Notes: generated by a model not told the origin, from the letters alone. A stretch of 64,000 nt of DNA from an uncultured Aquitalea sp. (GCF_945957525.1 NZ_CAMFLA010000009.1:62001-126000), one strand, 5' to 3'; shown: positions 16,564 through 25,296, counted from the first letter of the stretch. Program-made: numbers and translations.

Positions 16564-17991
16564 TTATCGGGTCGGCTGGCTGGCTTCGCTGGTGCTAAAG
16601 CCGCCGCCCAGAGCGGTGTTCAGTGCGGACCAGGCCAGACGGTTGGCGGCCAGGGCGTCGATGTGTCCGGATTGCTGGTTGAGGTCGGCTTCTTGTGCGT
16701 CCAGCACCGCCAGCTTGTTCACCAGGCCGGCCTTGAAGCGGGCGGTGGTGGAGTCCGAATCCTTACGGCTGAGGCGAGTGGCCTGGCGCGAGTCGGACAG
16801 CTGGCTGGCAGTCTTCTGCCAGGTGGACAGGCTATCGGCGGCGTCGCGCAGGGCGTCCAGTACGGTCTGGTTGTAGCTCTCCACCGCCATATCGTAACGG
16901 GCGCGGGTGGCAGCAAGATTGGATTGCAAGGCGCCGGAAGTGAAGATGGGCAGGCTGATGGCCGGGGTGATGCCCAGCACGCGGGACTGGTTTTTCAGCA
17001 GATTGCCGCTTTCCAGCGCCGACTGGCCGATGAAGCCGGTCAGGCTGACATTGGGGTAGAACTCCGCCTTGGCGGCCTTGATCGATTCGTTCATGGCTTC
17101 AACCCGCATGCGCTGGGCGACGATGTCCGGGCGGCGGCCCAGCAAGTCCAGCGTCAAGGCGGCGTCCTGCAGTTGCGGGGCCGGTTTCATGGCGGCGGCC
17201 TGCAGGCCCTTGAGCGCGTCCGGCGTCTGGCCGCTCAGCGCGGCCAGGGCGTGGCGGGCATGATCGAGGTCGGCGGCCAGTGCGCTTTGTTGCTGGCTCA
17301 GGCGGCGAGTCTGGATTTCCGCCTGATTGAGCGCATCGGCGGACAGCAGGCCGGCGTTGACGCGGGCGCGCACCAGCGCAACGCGGCTTTCAGCCAACTG
17401 TTGGCGCGCCTTGAGCACGTCCTGTTGCGCTTGAATGCGTTGCAGGCTGGTGTATTGCGCGATGACGGCCTGGGTGATGGTCAGGCGGGCCTGGCTGGCT
17501 TCCAGCGCGATGGCTTGCTGATTGCCCAGCGCGGCCTTCACTTCAGCCCGGTGCTTGCCCCAGAAGTCGATTTCCCAGCTGCCGCCCAGCGACAGCGTGT
17601 AGACATTGTAGAAGTTGCCGCCAATGGGGGGCGGAAACAGGCCGTACAGCGAGTAGCGCTCTCTGTCCATGCTGGCGTTGGCGGATACCTGCGGGCCCTC
17701 GCGGCTTTCGGTCAGACCGACGGCGGCGCGCGCTTCGCGCAGGCGGGCGTCGGCCAGCTTCAGCGACGGCGATTGCGCCAGCGCGGTCTGGATCAGCTGG
17801 TTGAGGGCGGCATCATCCAGTTGACGCCACCAGTCGGCGGCGACGGCGGCTCGTCCGCCGGCCGGCAGCTTGAGCGCCTCGGCCGTCAGTGGTTTGGCCG
17901 GCTCGCTGTCCTGGCCGAAACTGGCGCAGCCCCCCAGCAGCGTGGTGAGCATCAGCAGGCCCGCGGCCTGCTGCCAATGGGGTTTATTCAC
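16564..17991 (-). CDS. Outer-membrane efflux lipoprotein (NodT/OprM type)
   Basis: This 475-residue TolC-superfamily channel has a lipoprotein signal with lipobox LLGGC near residue 22, then two outer-membrane-factor repeats rich in long helices (for example DAALTLDLLGRRPDIVAQRM). NodT-type family members form trimeric exit ducts. With EmrA and EmrB it completes a tripartite pump in a single operon. In E. coli the Emr pump borrows TolC encoded elsewhere. An operator-like palindrome lies directly upstream (18035-18056). Confidence 0.9.
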   Translation of the reverse strand: MNKPHWQQAAGLLMLTTLLGGCASFGQDSEPAKPLTAEALKLPAGGRAAVAADWWRQLDDAALNQLIQTALAQSPSLKLADARLREARAAVGLTESREGPQVSANASMDRERYSLYGLFPPPIGGNFYNVYTLSLGGSWEIDFWGKHRAEVKAALGNQQAIALEASQARLTITQAVIAQYTSLQRIQAQQDVLKARQQLAESRVALVRARVNAGLLSADALNQAEIQTRRLSQQQSALAADLDHARHALAALSGQTPDALKGLQAAAMKPAPQLQDAALTLDLLGRRPDIVAQRMRVEAMNESIKAAKAEFYPNVSLTGFIGQSALESGNLLKNQSRVLGITPAISLPIFTSGALQSNLAATRARYDMAVESYNQTVLDALRDAADSLSTWQKTASQLSDSRQATRLSRKDSDSTTARFKAGLVNKLAVLDAQEADLNQQSGHIDALAANRLAWSALNTALGGGFSTSEASQPTR

Positions 17992-18034
17992 CTTGTGGGT
18001 CTCCAGAGTCCATCTCGATGATAGATGGTGTGAT

Positions 18035-18056
18035 GATAGTCACTAGCGTTATTATC
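18035..18056. promoter_or_regulatory. EmrR operator candidate before the efflux genes
   Basis: This 22-base stretch reads ATAGTCACT-N3-GTTA-N-TAT. It matches the reverse complement of the palindrome before emrR (18592-18613) at 16 of 22 positions, including an unbroken 9-base core. It lies between the emrR stop and the outer-membrane factor start. Confidence 0.55.
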
Positions 18057-18088
18057 AGGGCGCAACAATGCGGGGGTGGACCACGGCC

Positions 18089-18583
18089 TTACCCGCCCAG
18101 CTTTACCAGCAGTTTGCGCAGCAGTTTTTCCATCAGGACTTTCTCTTCCTCGTCAAAGCCCTTCCACAGTTCGCGATGGCAATCACGAGTGGGCGGCAGC
18201 AGTTTTTCCACCAGCGCCAAGCCTTCAGCCGTCAGTTCCAGCCGCACCTTGCGACGGTCTTCCTCGCAGGGCAGGCGGGTGGCCCAGCTATTGCGCACCA
18301 GCTCGTCGGCGATGCGGGTGGCGTTGGTGCGTGAGGAATCCAGCGTATCGCTGATGTCCGAGGGATACAGGGCCTGATTGGGACAGGCGTACATGGCCAG
18401 CAACGCCATCCACAGCGTTTCGTTCAGGCCGTATTCCTTGAGCGTTTCGTTCAGGTAGGAAGTCAGGCGCGGCAGGATGTGGAAATACAGGCGGGTGATG
18501 ATCACTTCCTGGCGCGGGACACCGGGAAAGCGCTGCTCGATGCGGTCAACCGCCTGTTCCAGCTGATGGAAGGACTTGTTCAT
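18089..18583 (-). CDS. emrR: MarR-family repressor MprA/EmrR
   Basis: This 164-residue MarR-family regulator has a winged helix. Segments NETLWMALLA, SSRTNATRIADELVR and EDRRKVRLELTAEG closely match E. coli MprA/EmrR as I recall it, giving good confidence in orthology. EmrR represses its own operon and releases DNA on binding hydrophobic drugs or uncouplers. Start ATG 18583 (MNKSFHQLE) is chosen because a perfect-looking operator lies just upstream; an upstream in-frame start at 18637 would put the operator inside the gene. It is the first gene of the efflux operon. Confidence 0.9.
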   Translation of the reverse strand: MNKSFHQLEQAVDRIEQRFPGVPRQEVIITRLYFHILPRLTSYLNETLKEYGLNETLWMALLAMYACPNQALYPSDISDTLDSSRTNATRIADELVRNSWATRLPCEEDRRKVRLELTAEGLALVEKLLPPTRDCHRELWKGFDEEEKVLMEKLLRKLLVKLGG

Positions 18584-18591
18584 CCGGCAAT

Positions 18592-18613
18592 AATAGTAAC
18601 TTGAGTGACTATT
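18592..18613. promoter_or_regulatory. EmrR operator candidate at the emrR promoter
   Basis: AATAGT-A-ACT-TG-AGT-G-ACTATT is a 22-bp palindrome with one mismatched pair, 9 bases before the emrR start codon. MarR-family proteins bind such dyads as dimers, so this fits autorepression. A related site is at 18035-18056. Confidence 0.6.
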
Positions 18614-18678
18614 TTGCAAGAAATTATATGCCTGCAATTAGTTGCGTGTGGCAAGCAAATCACAGGCTGGCGACAAGG

Positions 18679-18981
18679 TTATCCCTGACGATGATGATGG
18701 CCGTGCCATTGCTCGCGTAGTTTTTCGCGCTCTTCCGGCGACATGGCAGCCCATTTGCGCCAGTGGTGGCGGCCATGCCAGCCGCCGTGGCCGCGAAAGC
18801 CGCCAAACAAGATGCGCGACAGCAAGAGCAGGCCCAGCGCGTGGGGGTAGTCCAGCGGCAGGGCGCTGGCGAAGAGGGCGGGCATCACCCAGTTCCACAG
18901 CAACATCACTACGCCGCCGATAGCGGCGACAGCGGCCAGCGCCAGCAGGATTTTGGCGGCGCAACGGAAAGATTTGGTCAT
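18679..18981 (-). CDS. Small His-rich two-helix membrane protein, ECF-sigma partner
   Basis: This 100-residue protein starts at ATG 18981 after a GGAG ribosome-binding site, 10 bases past the sigma-factor stop. It has two hydrophobic helices (about 8-28 and 45-62) joined by WNWVMPALF and LDYPHALGLLLLSRILFGGF. The polar tail holds eight His residues, with GHGGWHGRHHW and WHGHHHRQG flanking SPEEREKLREQ. Similar short proteins follow ECF sigma factors in other bacteria. Metal or stress sensing, or an anti-sigma role, is inference from the His tail and the operon. Confidence 0.75.
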   Translation of the reverse strand: MTKSFRCAAKILLALAAVAAIGGVVMLLWNWVMPALFASALPLDYPHALGLLLLSRILFGGFRGHGGWHGRHHWRKWAAMSPEEREKLREQWHGHHHRQG

Positions 18982-18991
18982 GAGGGGCTCC

Positions 18992-19567
18992 TTATAAGTC
19001 CATGTCTTCATAAAGCGTCTGCAGACGCTCGCGCAGGCTGAGTACGGCGTAACGCTTGCGCGACAGCAGCGTGTTGATCGGCAGTCCGGCGTCTTCGGCC
19101 AACTCGCGAAATGAGCGGCCTTCCAGTTCATGGGCGACAAATACCTCGCGCTGGGACGCCGGCAGCGCGTCCAGCGCCGCCTGCAATTCGGTCAACGCCA
19201 CCTGTCGCGCATAGAGCGCGGCGGGGTCGTTGTCGTCCGCGGGCAAAGCCAAATTCAGCCACAGGTCGTCGTCGTCTTCGCTCGGGCCCAGTTCCGCCAG
19301 CGGCGTCTCGCGTTTCTTGCGGAAGCGGTCGACGATGCGGTTGCGCGCCACCTGATACAGCCAGGCGGTGGCTTGTTCGATGGGCGAGGGCAGACGGTAG
19401 GCCTGCACGAATTCGTAGAACACGTCTTGCAAGATATCCTCCGCCTCGGCCACATCGCCGATGCGCTTGCGGATGAATTGCCGCAGCCGGCCCTGTTCAC
19501 GGGTGACGGTATCGGCGATGTCGCGGTCGGCGCGGCTCATCGTAGAGGAGGAATTTGTCGTTGCCAT
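18992..19567 (-). CDS. ECF-type RNA polymerase sigma factor
   Basis: This 191-residue extracytoplasmic-function sigma factor contains region 2 (EDILQDVFYEFVQAY, WLYQVARNRIVDRFRKK) and region 4 (LPASQREVFVAHELEGRSF then LSRKRYAVLSLRERL). An acidic insert (EDDDD) lies between them. ATG 19567 is one candidate start; a second at MSRADRD lies ten codons on, and neither has a strong ribosome-binding site. It is co-transcribed with the His-rich membrane protein. No classical zinc anti-sigma factor is adjacent. A TTGGCCGAA copy at 19094 lies in region 4 (LAED). Confidence 0.88.
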   Translation of the reverse strand: MATTNSSSTMSRADRDIADTVTREQGRLRQFIRKRIGDVAEAEDILQDVFYEFVQAYRLPSPIEQATAWLYQVARNRIVDRFRKKRETPLAELGPSEDDDDLWLNLALPADDNDPAALYARQVALTELQAALDALPASQREVFVAHELEGRSFRELAEDAGLPINTLLSRKRYAVLSLRERLQTLYEDMDL

Positions 19568-19786
19568 GCCTGTGATGACGGTGCTGGCGACGAAATATTG
19601 TGCGCCGGGGAAAAATATTTTCCGGCGGAGGGATGGAGGGCCGATGCGGCGCGGATGACGGGGAAGGGGGCTTGTCGGCGCTGAGAACGCGCCGAAGCAG
19701 GCTGTAAGCATGACAAGGCCCAGCGCGGCCGGGCCTGAAGAAGCCTGACCGCAGGCGACCGGAGGCCGCCGGTGGTCAGGGAGGGC

Positions 19787-20137
19787 TTACTGGTTGAGCA
19801 GGCCGAGTACATTCTCGGGCGGGCGGCCCACCACGGCGCGATCGCCGGCAACGGCGATGGGGCGCTCTATCAGGTTCGGATTTTCCACCATGGCCTCGAT
19901 CAGGTTCTCGCGTTCCAGCGTGATGTCGTCAAGGCACAGTGTTTCGTATTCCTCTTCCTTGGTGCGCAAGATGTCGCGCGGATCAAGGTTGAGCAGGGTG
20001 AGGATGTGATCGAGCTCCTCCGTGGTGGGCGGATGCTTGAGGTATTCGATCACTTCCACTTCGGCGCCGGCGTCCTGCAGCAGGGCGAGGGCTTCGCGAG
20101 ATTTGGAACAGCGCGGGTTGTGGTACAGGCGGATCAT
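19787..20137 (-). CDS. ArsC/YfgD-family thioredoxin-fold reductase
   Basis: This 116-residue ArsC-superfamily protein has the active-site Cys10 in the motif HNPRCSKSREAL and the family's LIERPIAV segment. Related proteins reduce arsenate with glutaredoxin (ArsC) or have unknown thiol roles (YfgD). No ars genes are nearby, so YfgD-type function is at least as likely as arsenate resistance. Start ATG 20137 gives the standard length. Confidence 0.85.
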   Translation of the reverse strand: MIRLYHNPRCSKSREALALLQDAGAEVEVIEYLKHPPTTEELDHILTLLNLDPRDILRTKEEEYETLCLDDITLERENLIEAMVENPNLIERPIAVAGDRAVVGRPPENVLGLLNQ

Positions 20138-20403
20138 GGGAGCGCTCCCTTTTTGATTATGTGGTTCAGCAGGGGATGCCACGCCATCGCGCCTTGGGCT
20201 GGCGACGCGGGGGTGTATCCATCTTAGGCAGAAAATCTTTTTCTTGTGTAGTTGCACAGGTCTTGCGCGGGGCAGGCTGTGGCGCGCGCGCATTCTGCGG
20301 CAAAGCGCGGGGCAAGCCAAGCGGGTGGTGTAAGCCGGAAGCGGGTTTTGTGAGCGGCTCTCATCTGGGCTACCATGCAAGGCCCACTGCCTTAGTCATT
20401 GCC

Positions 20404-21606
20404 ATGTCGCGCACCAATAACAACCATTTCGGCCTCGCCATCCTGCTGGCCGCCCTCTCCACGCTGGGGCCGTTCTCCATCGATACCTTCCTGCCAGCGA
20501 TGCAGGCGATTGGTCAGTCGCTGTCGGCCTCGCCCATCCAGATGCAGCAGGCGCTGACGGTGTATTTGCTGTCCTATGCGGTGATGATGCTGTGGCACGG
20601 TTCCATTTCCGATGCGGTGGGCCGACGGCCGGTCGTGCTGGTAACCACGCTGCTGTTTTCACTGGCTTCCATCGGCTGTGCCTTTTCCACCTCGCTGGGC
20701 GGGTTGCTGCTGTTCCGCGCCTTGCAGGGTTTGTGCGGCGGAGCGGGGCTGGTGGTGGGGCGCGCCATCATCCGCGACAAGCTGGACGGCGCGGCGGCGC
20801 AACGGCTGATGTCGCAAGTGACCATGCTGTTTTCGCTGTCGCCGGCCATCGCGCCGGTGGTGGGCGGCTGGTTGTTCGGCGCTTTCGGCTGGCAGTCGAT
20901 TTTTGTGTTCATGGCACTGGTGGGCATGTTGTTGTTTGTCATGAGCTGGTTTGCGCTGGCGGAAACCCATCATGAGCCGCATCGCACGCCGCTGCATTTC
21001 GGCCAATTGATGCGCAACTATCTGCAGGTTGGCCGAAAGCGTGAATTCCAATTGCTGGCGGCGGCGGTGTCCTTCAATTTTGCCGGCTTCTTTCTCTACA
21101 TCCCCTCCGCGCCGGTGTTTCTGATCCAGCACTTGCATCTGCGTCCGGACCAGTTCTTGTGGATGTTCGGCCCAGCGGTGTCCGGCATCATGTTCGGCGC
21201 TTTCCTCTCCGGCAAGATGGCCGGCCGGCGTGGCCCGCGTGAAACGGTGTCGCTGGGTTACGTGCTGATGTTCATCGCCGCTTCGGCCAACCTGCTTTAC
21301 AACTGGCTGCAACCGCAGGCGGTCATGCCCTGGGCGGTGTTGCCTCTGGCCCTTTACACCACCGGCATGTCGCTGGCGGCGCCGTCCATCACGCTCAATC
21401 TGATGGATCAATTCCCGGCCCTGCGCGGCACGGTATCCTCGCTGCAAGGTTTTCTGCAGACCATGATGTCCAGCATCGTGGCGGGCGTGGTGGCCCCGCT
21501 GGTGTGGGGCAGCACGCTGAGCCTGTCCTTGTGCATGATGGCTTTTCTGGTGGTGGGTTTCCTCTTCCGCATGGCCTATCGCCGCCGGATAAGCCGGCTG
21601 GCTTGA
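20404..21606 (+). CDS. bcr: Bcr/CflA-family drug-resistance MFS transporter
   Basis: This 400-residue MFS protein has 12 helices. Family motifs include FSIDTFLPAMQAIG in helix 1, the loop GSISDAVGRRPV, and RALQGLCGGAGLVVGRAIIRD. Members export bicyclomycin, chloramphenicol or sulfonamides by proton exchange. ATG 20404 gives the standard N-terminus; the frame is open upstream to 20161 but is not hydrophobic. Three TTGGCCGAA words occur inside it (20998, 21029, 21282), two of them only 22 bases apart and in opposite orientation. Confidence 0.88.
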   Translation: MSRTNNNHFGLAILLAALSTLGPFSIDTFLPAMQAIGQSLSASPIQMQQALTVYLLSYAVMMLWHGSISDAVGRRPVVLVTTLLFSLASIGCAFSTSLGGLLLFRALQGLCGGAGLVVGRAIIRDKLDGAAAQRLMSQVTMLFSLSPAIAPVVGGWLFGAFGWQSIFVFMALVGMLLFVMSWFALAETHHEPHRTPLHFGQLMRNYLQVGRKREFQLLAAAVSFNFAGFFLYIPSAPVFLIQHLHLRPDQFLWMFGPAVSGIMFGAFLSGKMAGRRGPRETVSLGYVLMFIAASANLLYNWLQPQAVMPWAVLPLALYTTGMSLAAPSITLNLMDQFPALRGTVSSLQGFLQTMMSSIVAGVVAPLVWGSTLSLSLCMMAFLVVGFLFRMAYRRRISRLA

Positions 21607-21807
21607 GGCTGGGCCGCCATGGCTTGATTGGCGCTGTCCATGCCTTCCGGGGTAATGCGGTTTGGGCTGGAAATGCCGCAAGATAGCGCTCGCGGCCTTG
21701 CTTGCCACCACAGCGCCGAAGCCCTGGCGCGGCCGGCGTCGGCTTGCTTTCTGTCAGCGCTTGCTTGCGGATATTTACCTTTTCACGACGATCTTTCTCT
21801 TGCGAAT

Positions 21808-21826
21808 GGTAATGATTCTCAAATAC
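21808..21826 (+). promoter_or_regulatory. Fur-box candidate upstream of ftrABCD
   Basis: GGTAATGATTCTCAAATAC matches the 19-base E. coli Fur consensus at 12 positions by my alignment. A second half-site, ATTATCATT, follows at about 21838-21846. The region is AT-rich against a GC-rich background and lies 60-80 bases before the first iron-transport gene. Confidence 0.6.
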
Positions 21827-21887
21827 AATCGAGAAAAATTATCATTCGCTTGCCGGGCTTTACGCCCTCTACTGAAAGGTCTGTGAG

Positions 21888-22433
21888 ATGCGTTCCACTC
21901 TGAGCAACATCCTGCTGGGCATGCTTGCCCTGTCCGCCGCCGCCGCCGTGTCCGCCAAGGAATACCCGATCGGCAAACCCGCGCTGAAGAACGGCATGGA
22001 AATCGGCGCGGTTTACTTGCAGCCCACCAAGATGGAACCGGAAGGCATGATGCGCAAGGCGGAAGAGTCCGACGTGCATCTGGAAGCCGACATTCATGCG
22101 GTAAAGAACAACCCCAATGGTTTTGAAGAGGGCGCCTGGATGCCTTACCTGATGGTGAAGTATGAAATCACCAAGGTGGGCGGCAAGGGCAGCATCAAGG
22201 GCGACATGATGCCGATGGTGGCCAACGACGGCCCGCACTACGGCGATAACGTGAAGCTGCAAGGCCCGGGCAAGTACAAGCTCAAGCTCACCATTCTGCC
22301 GCCGAGCGAAAACCCGCACGCGCATTTCGGTCGCCATGTGGACAAGGAAACCGGCGTGGGTCCGTGGTTCAAGACCTTTGAAGTGAATTACGACTTTACC
22401 TACGCCGGCATCGGCAAGAAGGGCGGCTACTAA
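21888..22433 (+). CDS. ftrA: P19/FetP-type periplasmic iron-binding protein
   Basis: This 181-residue secreted protein has a Sec signal peptide (cleavage near VSA/KEY) and the P19/Tp34 beta-sandwich domain. Metal-ligand candidates are Met and His residues in TKMEPEGMM, SDVHLEADIHAV and NPHAHFGRHVD. In the FtrABCD systems of Bordetella, Brucella and Burkholderia this protein binds iron and copper and feeds the permease. GAAAGG precedes ATG 21888. It leads the four-gene operon. Confidence 0.92.
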   Translation: MRSTLSNILLGMLALSAAAAVSAKEYPIGKPALKNGMEIGAVYLQPTKMEPEGMMRKAEESDVHLEADIHAVKNNPNGFEEGAWMPYLMVKYEITKVGGKGSIKGDMMPMVANDGPHYGDNVKLQGPGKYKLKLTILPPSENPHAHFGRHVDKETGVGPWFKTFEVNYDFTYAGIGKKGGY

Positions 22434-22469
22434 GCGCAGGGGAAAATGCTGATCCTGCGTCGCGCCAGC

Positions 22470-22503
22470 GGGTCCCGCTCAAGTGCAGTCAGAGCGGGCC
22501 CTG
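22470..22503 (+). terminator. Hairpin between ftrA and ftrB (read-through terminator or mRNA stabiliser)
   Basis: CCCGCTC (22474-22480) pairs with GAGCGGG (22492-22498), extended by flanking GGG/CC. It is followed by CCCTGTTTGCTCC, only weakly U-rich. It may set the ratio of ftrA to the downstream genes. Confidence 0.4.
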
Positions 22504-22621
22504 TTTGCTCCTGCGGCTCGGGCTTGTTCGGCAAATGAGAATGCGAACGCAAGTCATTCTTGTGTAATATGATGAAACAGCGCTCCCGCAGGAGGCGCTG
22601 TCTTTCATCGGGGAATCGCAA

Positions 22622-22942
22622 ATGAAAATGATAGTGCTGCTGTTGTCGCTGTTTTCCGCCGTCGCCTTCGCCGACGACATGCCCACCTTCAAGCTTGAAC
22701 TGAAGGACGGCACGCTCAATCCGGCCCGCATCCAGGTGCCGGCCAAGACCAAGTTCCGCCTGGAAGTGCGCAACACCGGCAAGACGCCGGTGGAGTTTGA
22801 AAGCACGCAGCTGCGCAAAGAAAAGGTGCTGGCGCCGGGCGCTGTGTCGTCCGTGGTGATCCAGCCGCTGGATGCCGGCGAATACAAGTTTTACGACGAA
22901 TTTCACATGGCGACCGCCAAGGGCGTGATCGTCGCCAAGTAA
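22622..22942 (+). CDS. ftrB: Periplasmic cupredoxin-like protein FtrB
   Basis: This 106-residue protein has a signal peptide (MKMIVLLLSLFSAVAFA) and a single cupredoxin-like domain ending YKFYDEFHMATAKGV, where His and Met are copper-ligand candidates. In ftrABCD systems FtrB is thought to oxidise ferrous iron during transport. It lies 188 bases after ftrA and 15 bases before the permease. Family length agrees. Confidence 0.88.
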   Translation: MKMIVLLLSLFSAVAFADDMPTFKLELKDGTLNPARIQVPAKTKFRLEVRNTGKTPVEFESTQLRKEKVLAPGAVSSVVIQPLDAGEYKFYDEFHMATAKGVIVAK

Positions 22943-22957
22943 GCGCAGAGGCTCGAG

Positions 22958-23776
22958 ATGGGACAGGTACTCTTCATCGTCTGGCGCGAGAGCGTGGAAG
23001 CGCTGCTCGTGGTGGGCATTCTCAATGCCTGGATGAACCAGAATCCGGAAGGGCGCGCCGGCAAGCCCTGGCTGTGGGCCGGGGTGGGTTTGGGGCTGGC
23101 GCTGGCCGTGGGTCTGGCGATGGCGCTGTTTTCCGCCAGCAGCCTGATGGCCGGTTCGCAGGACGTATTTCAGGTAGTGATGGAATTCATGGCCTCCGGC
23201 CTGATCGTGCAGATGGTGCTGTGGATGCGCGAACACGGCCGCACGCTGAAAAAGGAACTGGAAGCCGGCCTTGCCGATAACGCCCGGCAGGCCAACTGGT
23301 GGGGAGTGACCATTCTGGCCGCCATCGCCATTGCCCGCGAGGGCAGTGAAACCGTGATCTTCCTCTACGGCATGCTGGGCAGCGCCGACGGCGACACGCT
23401 GTGGCGCATGAGCGGCGCGGCGGCGATGGGTTTGGCGCTGGCCGGTCTTACTTTCTACATCCTGCAATTGGGTGGCAAGGTGTTGTCCTGGCGTTTGTTC
23501 TTCCGCGTCACCGAAATCATGCTGCTGTTGCTGGGCGCTTCGCTGTTTTTGTCCGGCGTGGAAAAACTGATCTCCATGGAGATTTTGCCGGCCTTGGTGG
23601 ACCCGGTGTGGGACAGCTCTTTTCTGCTTGACGACATGTCGCCGGCAGGCGGCGTGGTGGCCTCGCTCACGGGCTATCGTGCGCACCCCGCGCTGATGAG
23701 CCTGCTGGCTTACGCTGTGTTCTGGTCGGGCGTGGCCATGTTGTTCCGCTGGCGTCAGCGCCGAGTGATGGCATGA
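22958..23776 (+). CDS. ftrC: FTR1-family iron permease
   Basis: This 272-residue inner-membrane permease has seven helices. The two iron-translocation motifs occur as RESVE (near residue 9) and REGSE (near 130). The second follows the REGxE form, while the first departs from it at the third position. It moves iron across the inner membrane and works with FtrB. It overlaps ftrD by ATGA. Its match to the operon order A-B-C-D is exact. Confidence 0.93.
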   Translation: MGQVLFIVWRESVEALLVVGILNAWMNQNPEGRAGKPWLWAGVGLGLALAVGLAMALFSASSLMAGSQDVFQVVMEFMASGLIVQMVLWMREHGRTLKKELEAGLADNARQANWWGVTILAAIAIAREGSETVIFLYGMLGSADGDTLWRMSGAAAMGLALAGLTFYILQLGGKVLSWRLFFRVTEIMLLLLGASLFLSGVEKLISMEILPALVDPVWDSSFLLDDMSPAGGVVASLTGYRAHPALMSLLAYAVFWSGVAMLFRWRQRRVMA

Positions 23777-25221
23777 GTCGCAGCGCGTCTTCCCCCGAGG
23801 CCGCGACCGTCAGGTCGTGGCCTGCTCCCGCTTCCTGTGCTTCGGCCAACCCTGGCGGTGGTCGTCTTGCTCGCGCGGGCGACTGGCTGCGCCGTCATGG
23901 CGGCTTGATTCGCGGCTTGCAGTGGGTGGTGGTGGTGGTCTATGCCTTCTTGCTGATCGTGCCGGCCTGTTTGCCTTTGCCGGATGACGCGGCGCGGGCT
24001 TTCAACAATCTCACCATCCTGGCGCAGTTTGCCTTCTGGGGCATCTGGTGGCCCTTCGTGTTGCTGTCCATGCTGTTGTTCGGCCGGTTGTGGTGCGGCG
24101 TGCTTTGTCCGGAGGGCGCGCTGACCGAGTGGGCGGCGCGCAAGGGCATGGGCCGACCGATTCCGCGCTGGATGCGTTGGGGCGGCTGGCCCTTCGTCGC
24201 TTTTGTACTGACCACGGTCTACGGCCAGTTGGTCAGCGTATACCAGTATCCCAAGGCGGCCTTGTTGGTGCTGGGCGGCTCGACGGTGGCGGCGGTGGCG
24301 GTGGGCGCGGTGTACACGCGCGGCAAGCGCGCCTGGTGCCGGCATTTGTGTCCGGTCAATGGCGTGTTCGGCCTCTTGTCTAAGCTGGCCCCCATGCACT
24401 ACCGGGTGGATGAGGCGCGCTGGCAGGCTTCTCAGCGGCAAACCATCCGCATTCAGGCGGTGGATTGCGCGCCTTTGCAACCCCTGCGGCACATGCAGGG
24501 CGGCAGCGGCTGCCATATGTGCGGTCGTTGTAGCGGTCATCGCGACGCCATCAGCTTGAGCCTGCGCTCTCCCGCGGACGAAGTGGTGCGGGTGGCGGAG
24601 CGCGAAGCGGACGGCTGGCAAACCCTGTTGATTGTATTCGGCCTGCTGGGCGTGGCGCTGGGCGCCTTCCACTGGACGGTCAGCCCCTGGTTCGTGGCGC
24701 TCAAGCAGGGCGCGGCAGAGTGGCTGGTGGATCATGACATGCTGGCCTTGCTGGATACCGAAGCGCCGTGGTGGCTGCTCACGCACTACCCCGAGCACAA
24801 CGATGTGTTTTCCTGGCTGGACGGCTTGGCGCTGATCGCCTATGTGCTGGCCACCGCGCTGGCGATGGGGTCGATGCTTTTGATGTCCCTGGGCTTGTCG
24901 GTGCTGGCGGCGGGCAAGTGGCGCATGCAGCGCCTGCATCATCTGGCGCAAAGCCTGATTCCGCTGGCGGGTGTGGGCGTGTTCCTCGGCCTGTCGGCGC
25001 TGACCATCACCCTGTTGAAGGAGGAGGGCGTGGGCACCCACTGGGCCAATGATGTGCGACTGTGCCTGCTGGCGCTGGCCAATGGCTGGTCGCTGTGGCT
25101 GGGCTGGCGTATTGTCGGCCGCTGGACTGGTGGTTGGCGTCGTCTGCTGGCCTTGCCGGGGCTGATGCTGGCGCTGGCGGCGGTGGATGCCAGCTGGGGC
25201 TTCATGTTCTGGTGGTGGTAA
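23773..25221 (+). CDS. ftrD: Polytopic 4Fe-4S ferredoxin-type membrane protein FtrD
   Basis: This 482-residue protein has several membrane helices and three Cys motifs: CGVLCP, CRHLCP and GCHMCGRCSGH. The arrangement resembles NapH/NosR-type membrane iron-sulfur proteins. In FtrABCD it is proposed to accept the electron from FtrB-mediated iron oxidation. Residues 1-35 are Ser/Ala-rich and cytoplasmic. A TTGGCCGAA copy falls in this region (CASANPGG). Confidence 0.9.
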   Translation: MSRSASSPEAATVRSWPAPASCASANPGGGRLARAGDWLRRHGGLIRGLQWVVVVVYAFLLIVPACLPLPDDAARAFNNLTILAQFAFWGIWWPFVLLSMLLFGRLWCGVLCPEGALTEWAARKGMGRPIPRWMRWGGWPFVAFVLTTVYGQLVSVYQYPKAALLVLGGSTVAAVAVGAVYTRGKRAWCRHLCPVNGVFGLLSKLAPMHYRVDEARWQASQRQTIRIQAVDCAPLQPLRHMQGGSGCHMCGRCSGHRDAISLSLRSPADEVVRVAEREADGWQTLLIVFGLLGVALGAFHWTVSPWFVALKQGAAEWLVDHDMLALLDTEAPWWLLTHYPEHNDVFSWLDGLALIAYVLATALAMGSMLLMSLGLSVLAAGKWRMQRLHHLAQSLIPLAGVGVFLGLSALTITLLKEEGVGTHWANDVRLCLLALANGWSLWLGWRIVGRWTGGWRRLLALPGLMLALAAVDASWGFMFWWW

Positions 25222-25247
25222 GCCAGGCGGGCTGCTGGGGATACAAT

Positions 25248-25279
25248 GAAAAACGCGACGGGAAACCGTCGCGTTTTTC
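25248..25279. terminator. Terminator between ftrD and ybaK
   Basis: A perfect 14-bp stem (GAAAAACGCGACGG with CCGTCGCGTTTTTC) is closed by a GAAA tetraloop. A-rich and T-rich ends allow use in both directions. Confidence 0.9.
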
Positions 25280-25296
25280 CTATGCAGGTCGCCGGC

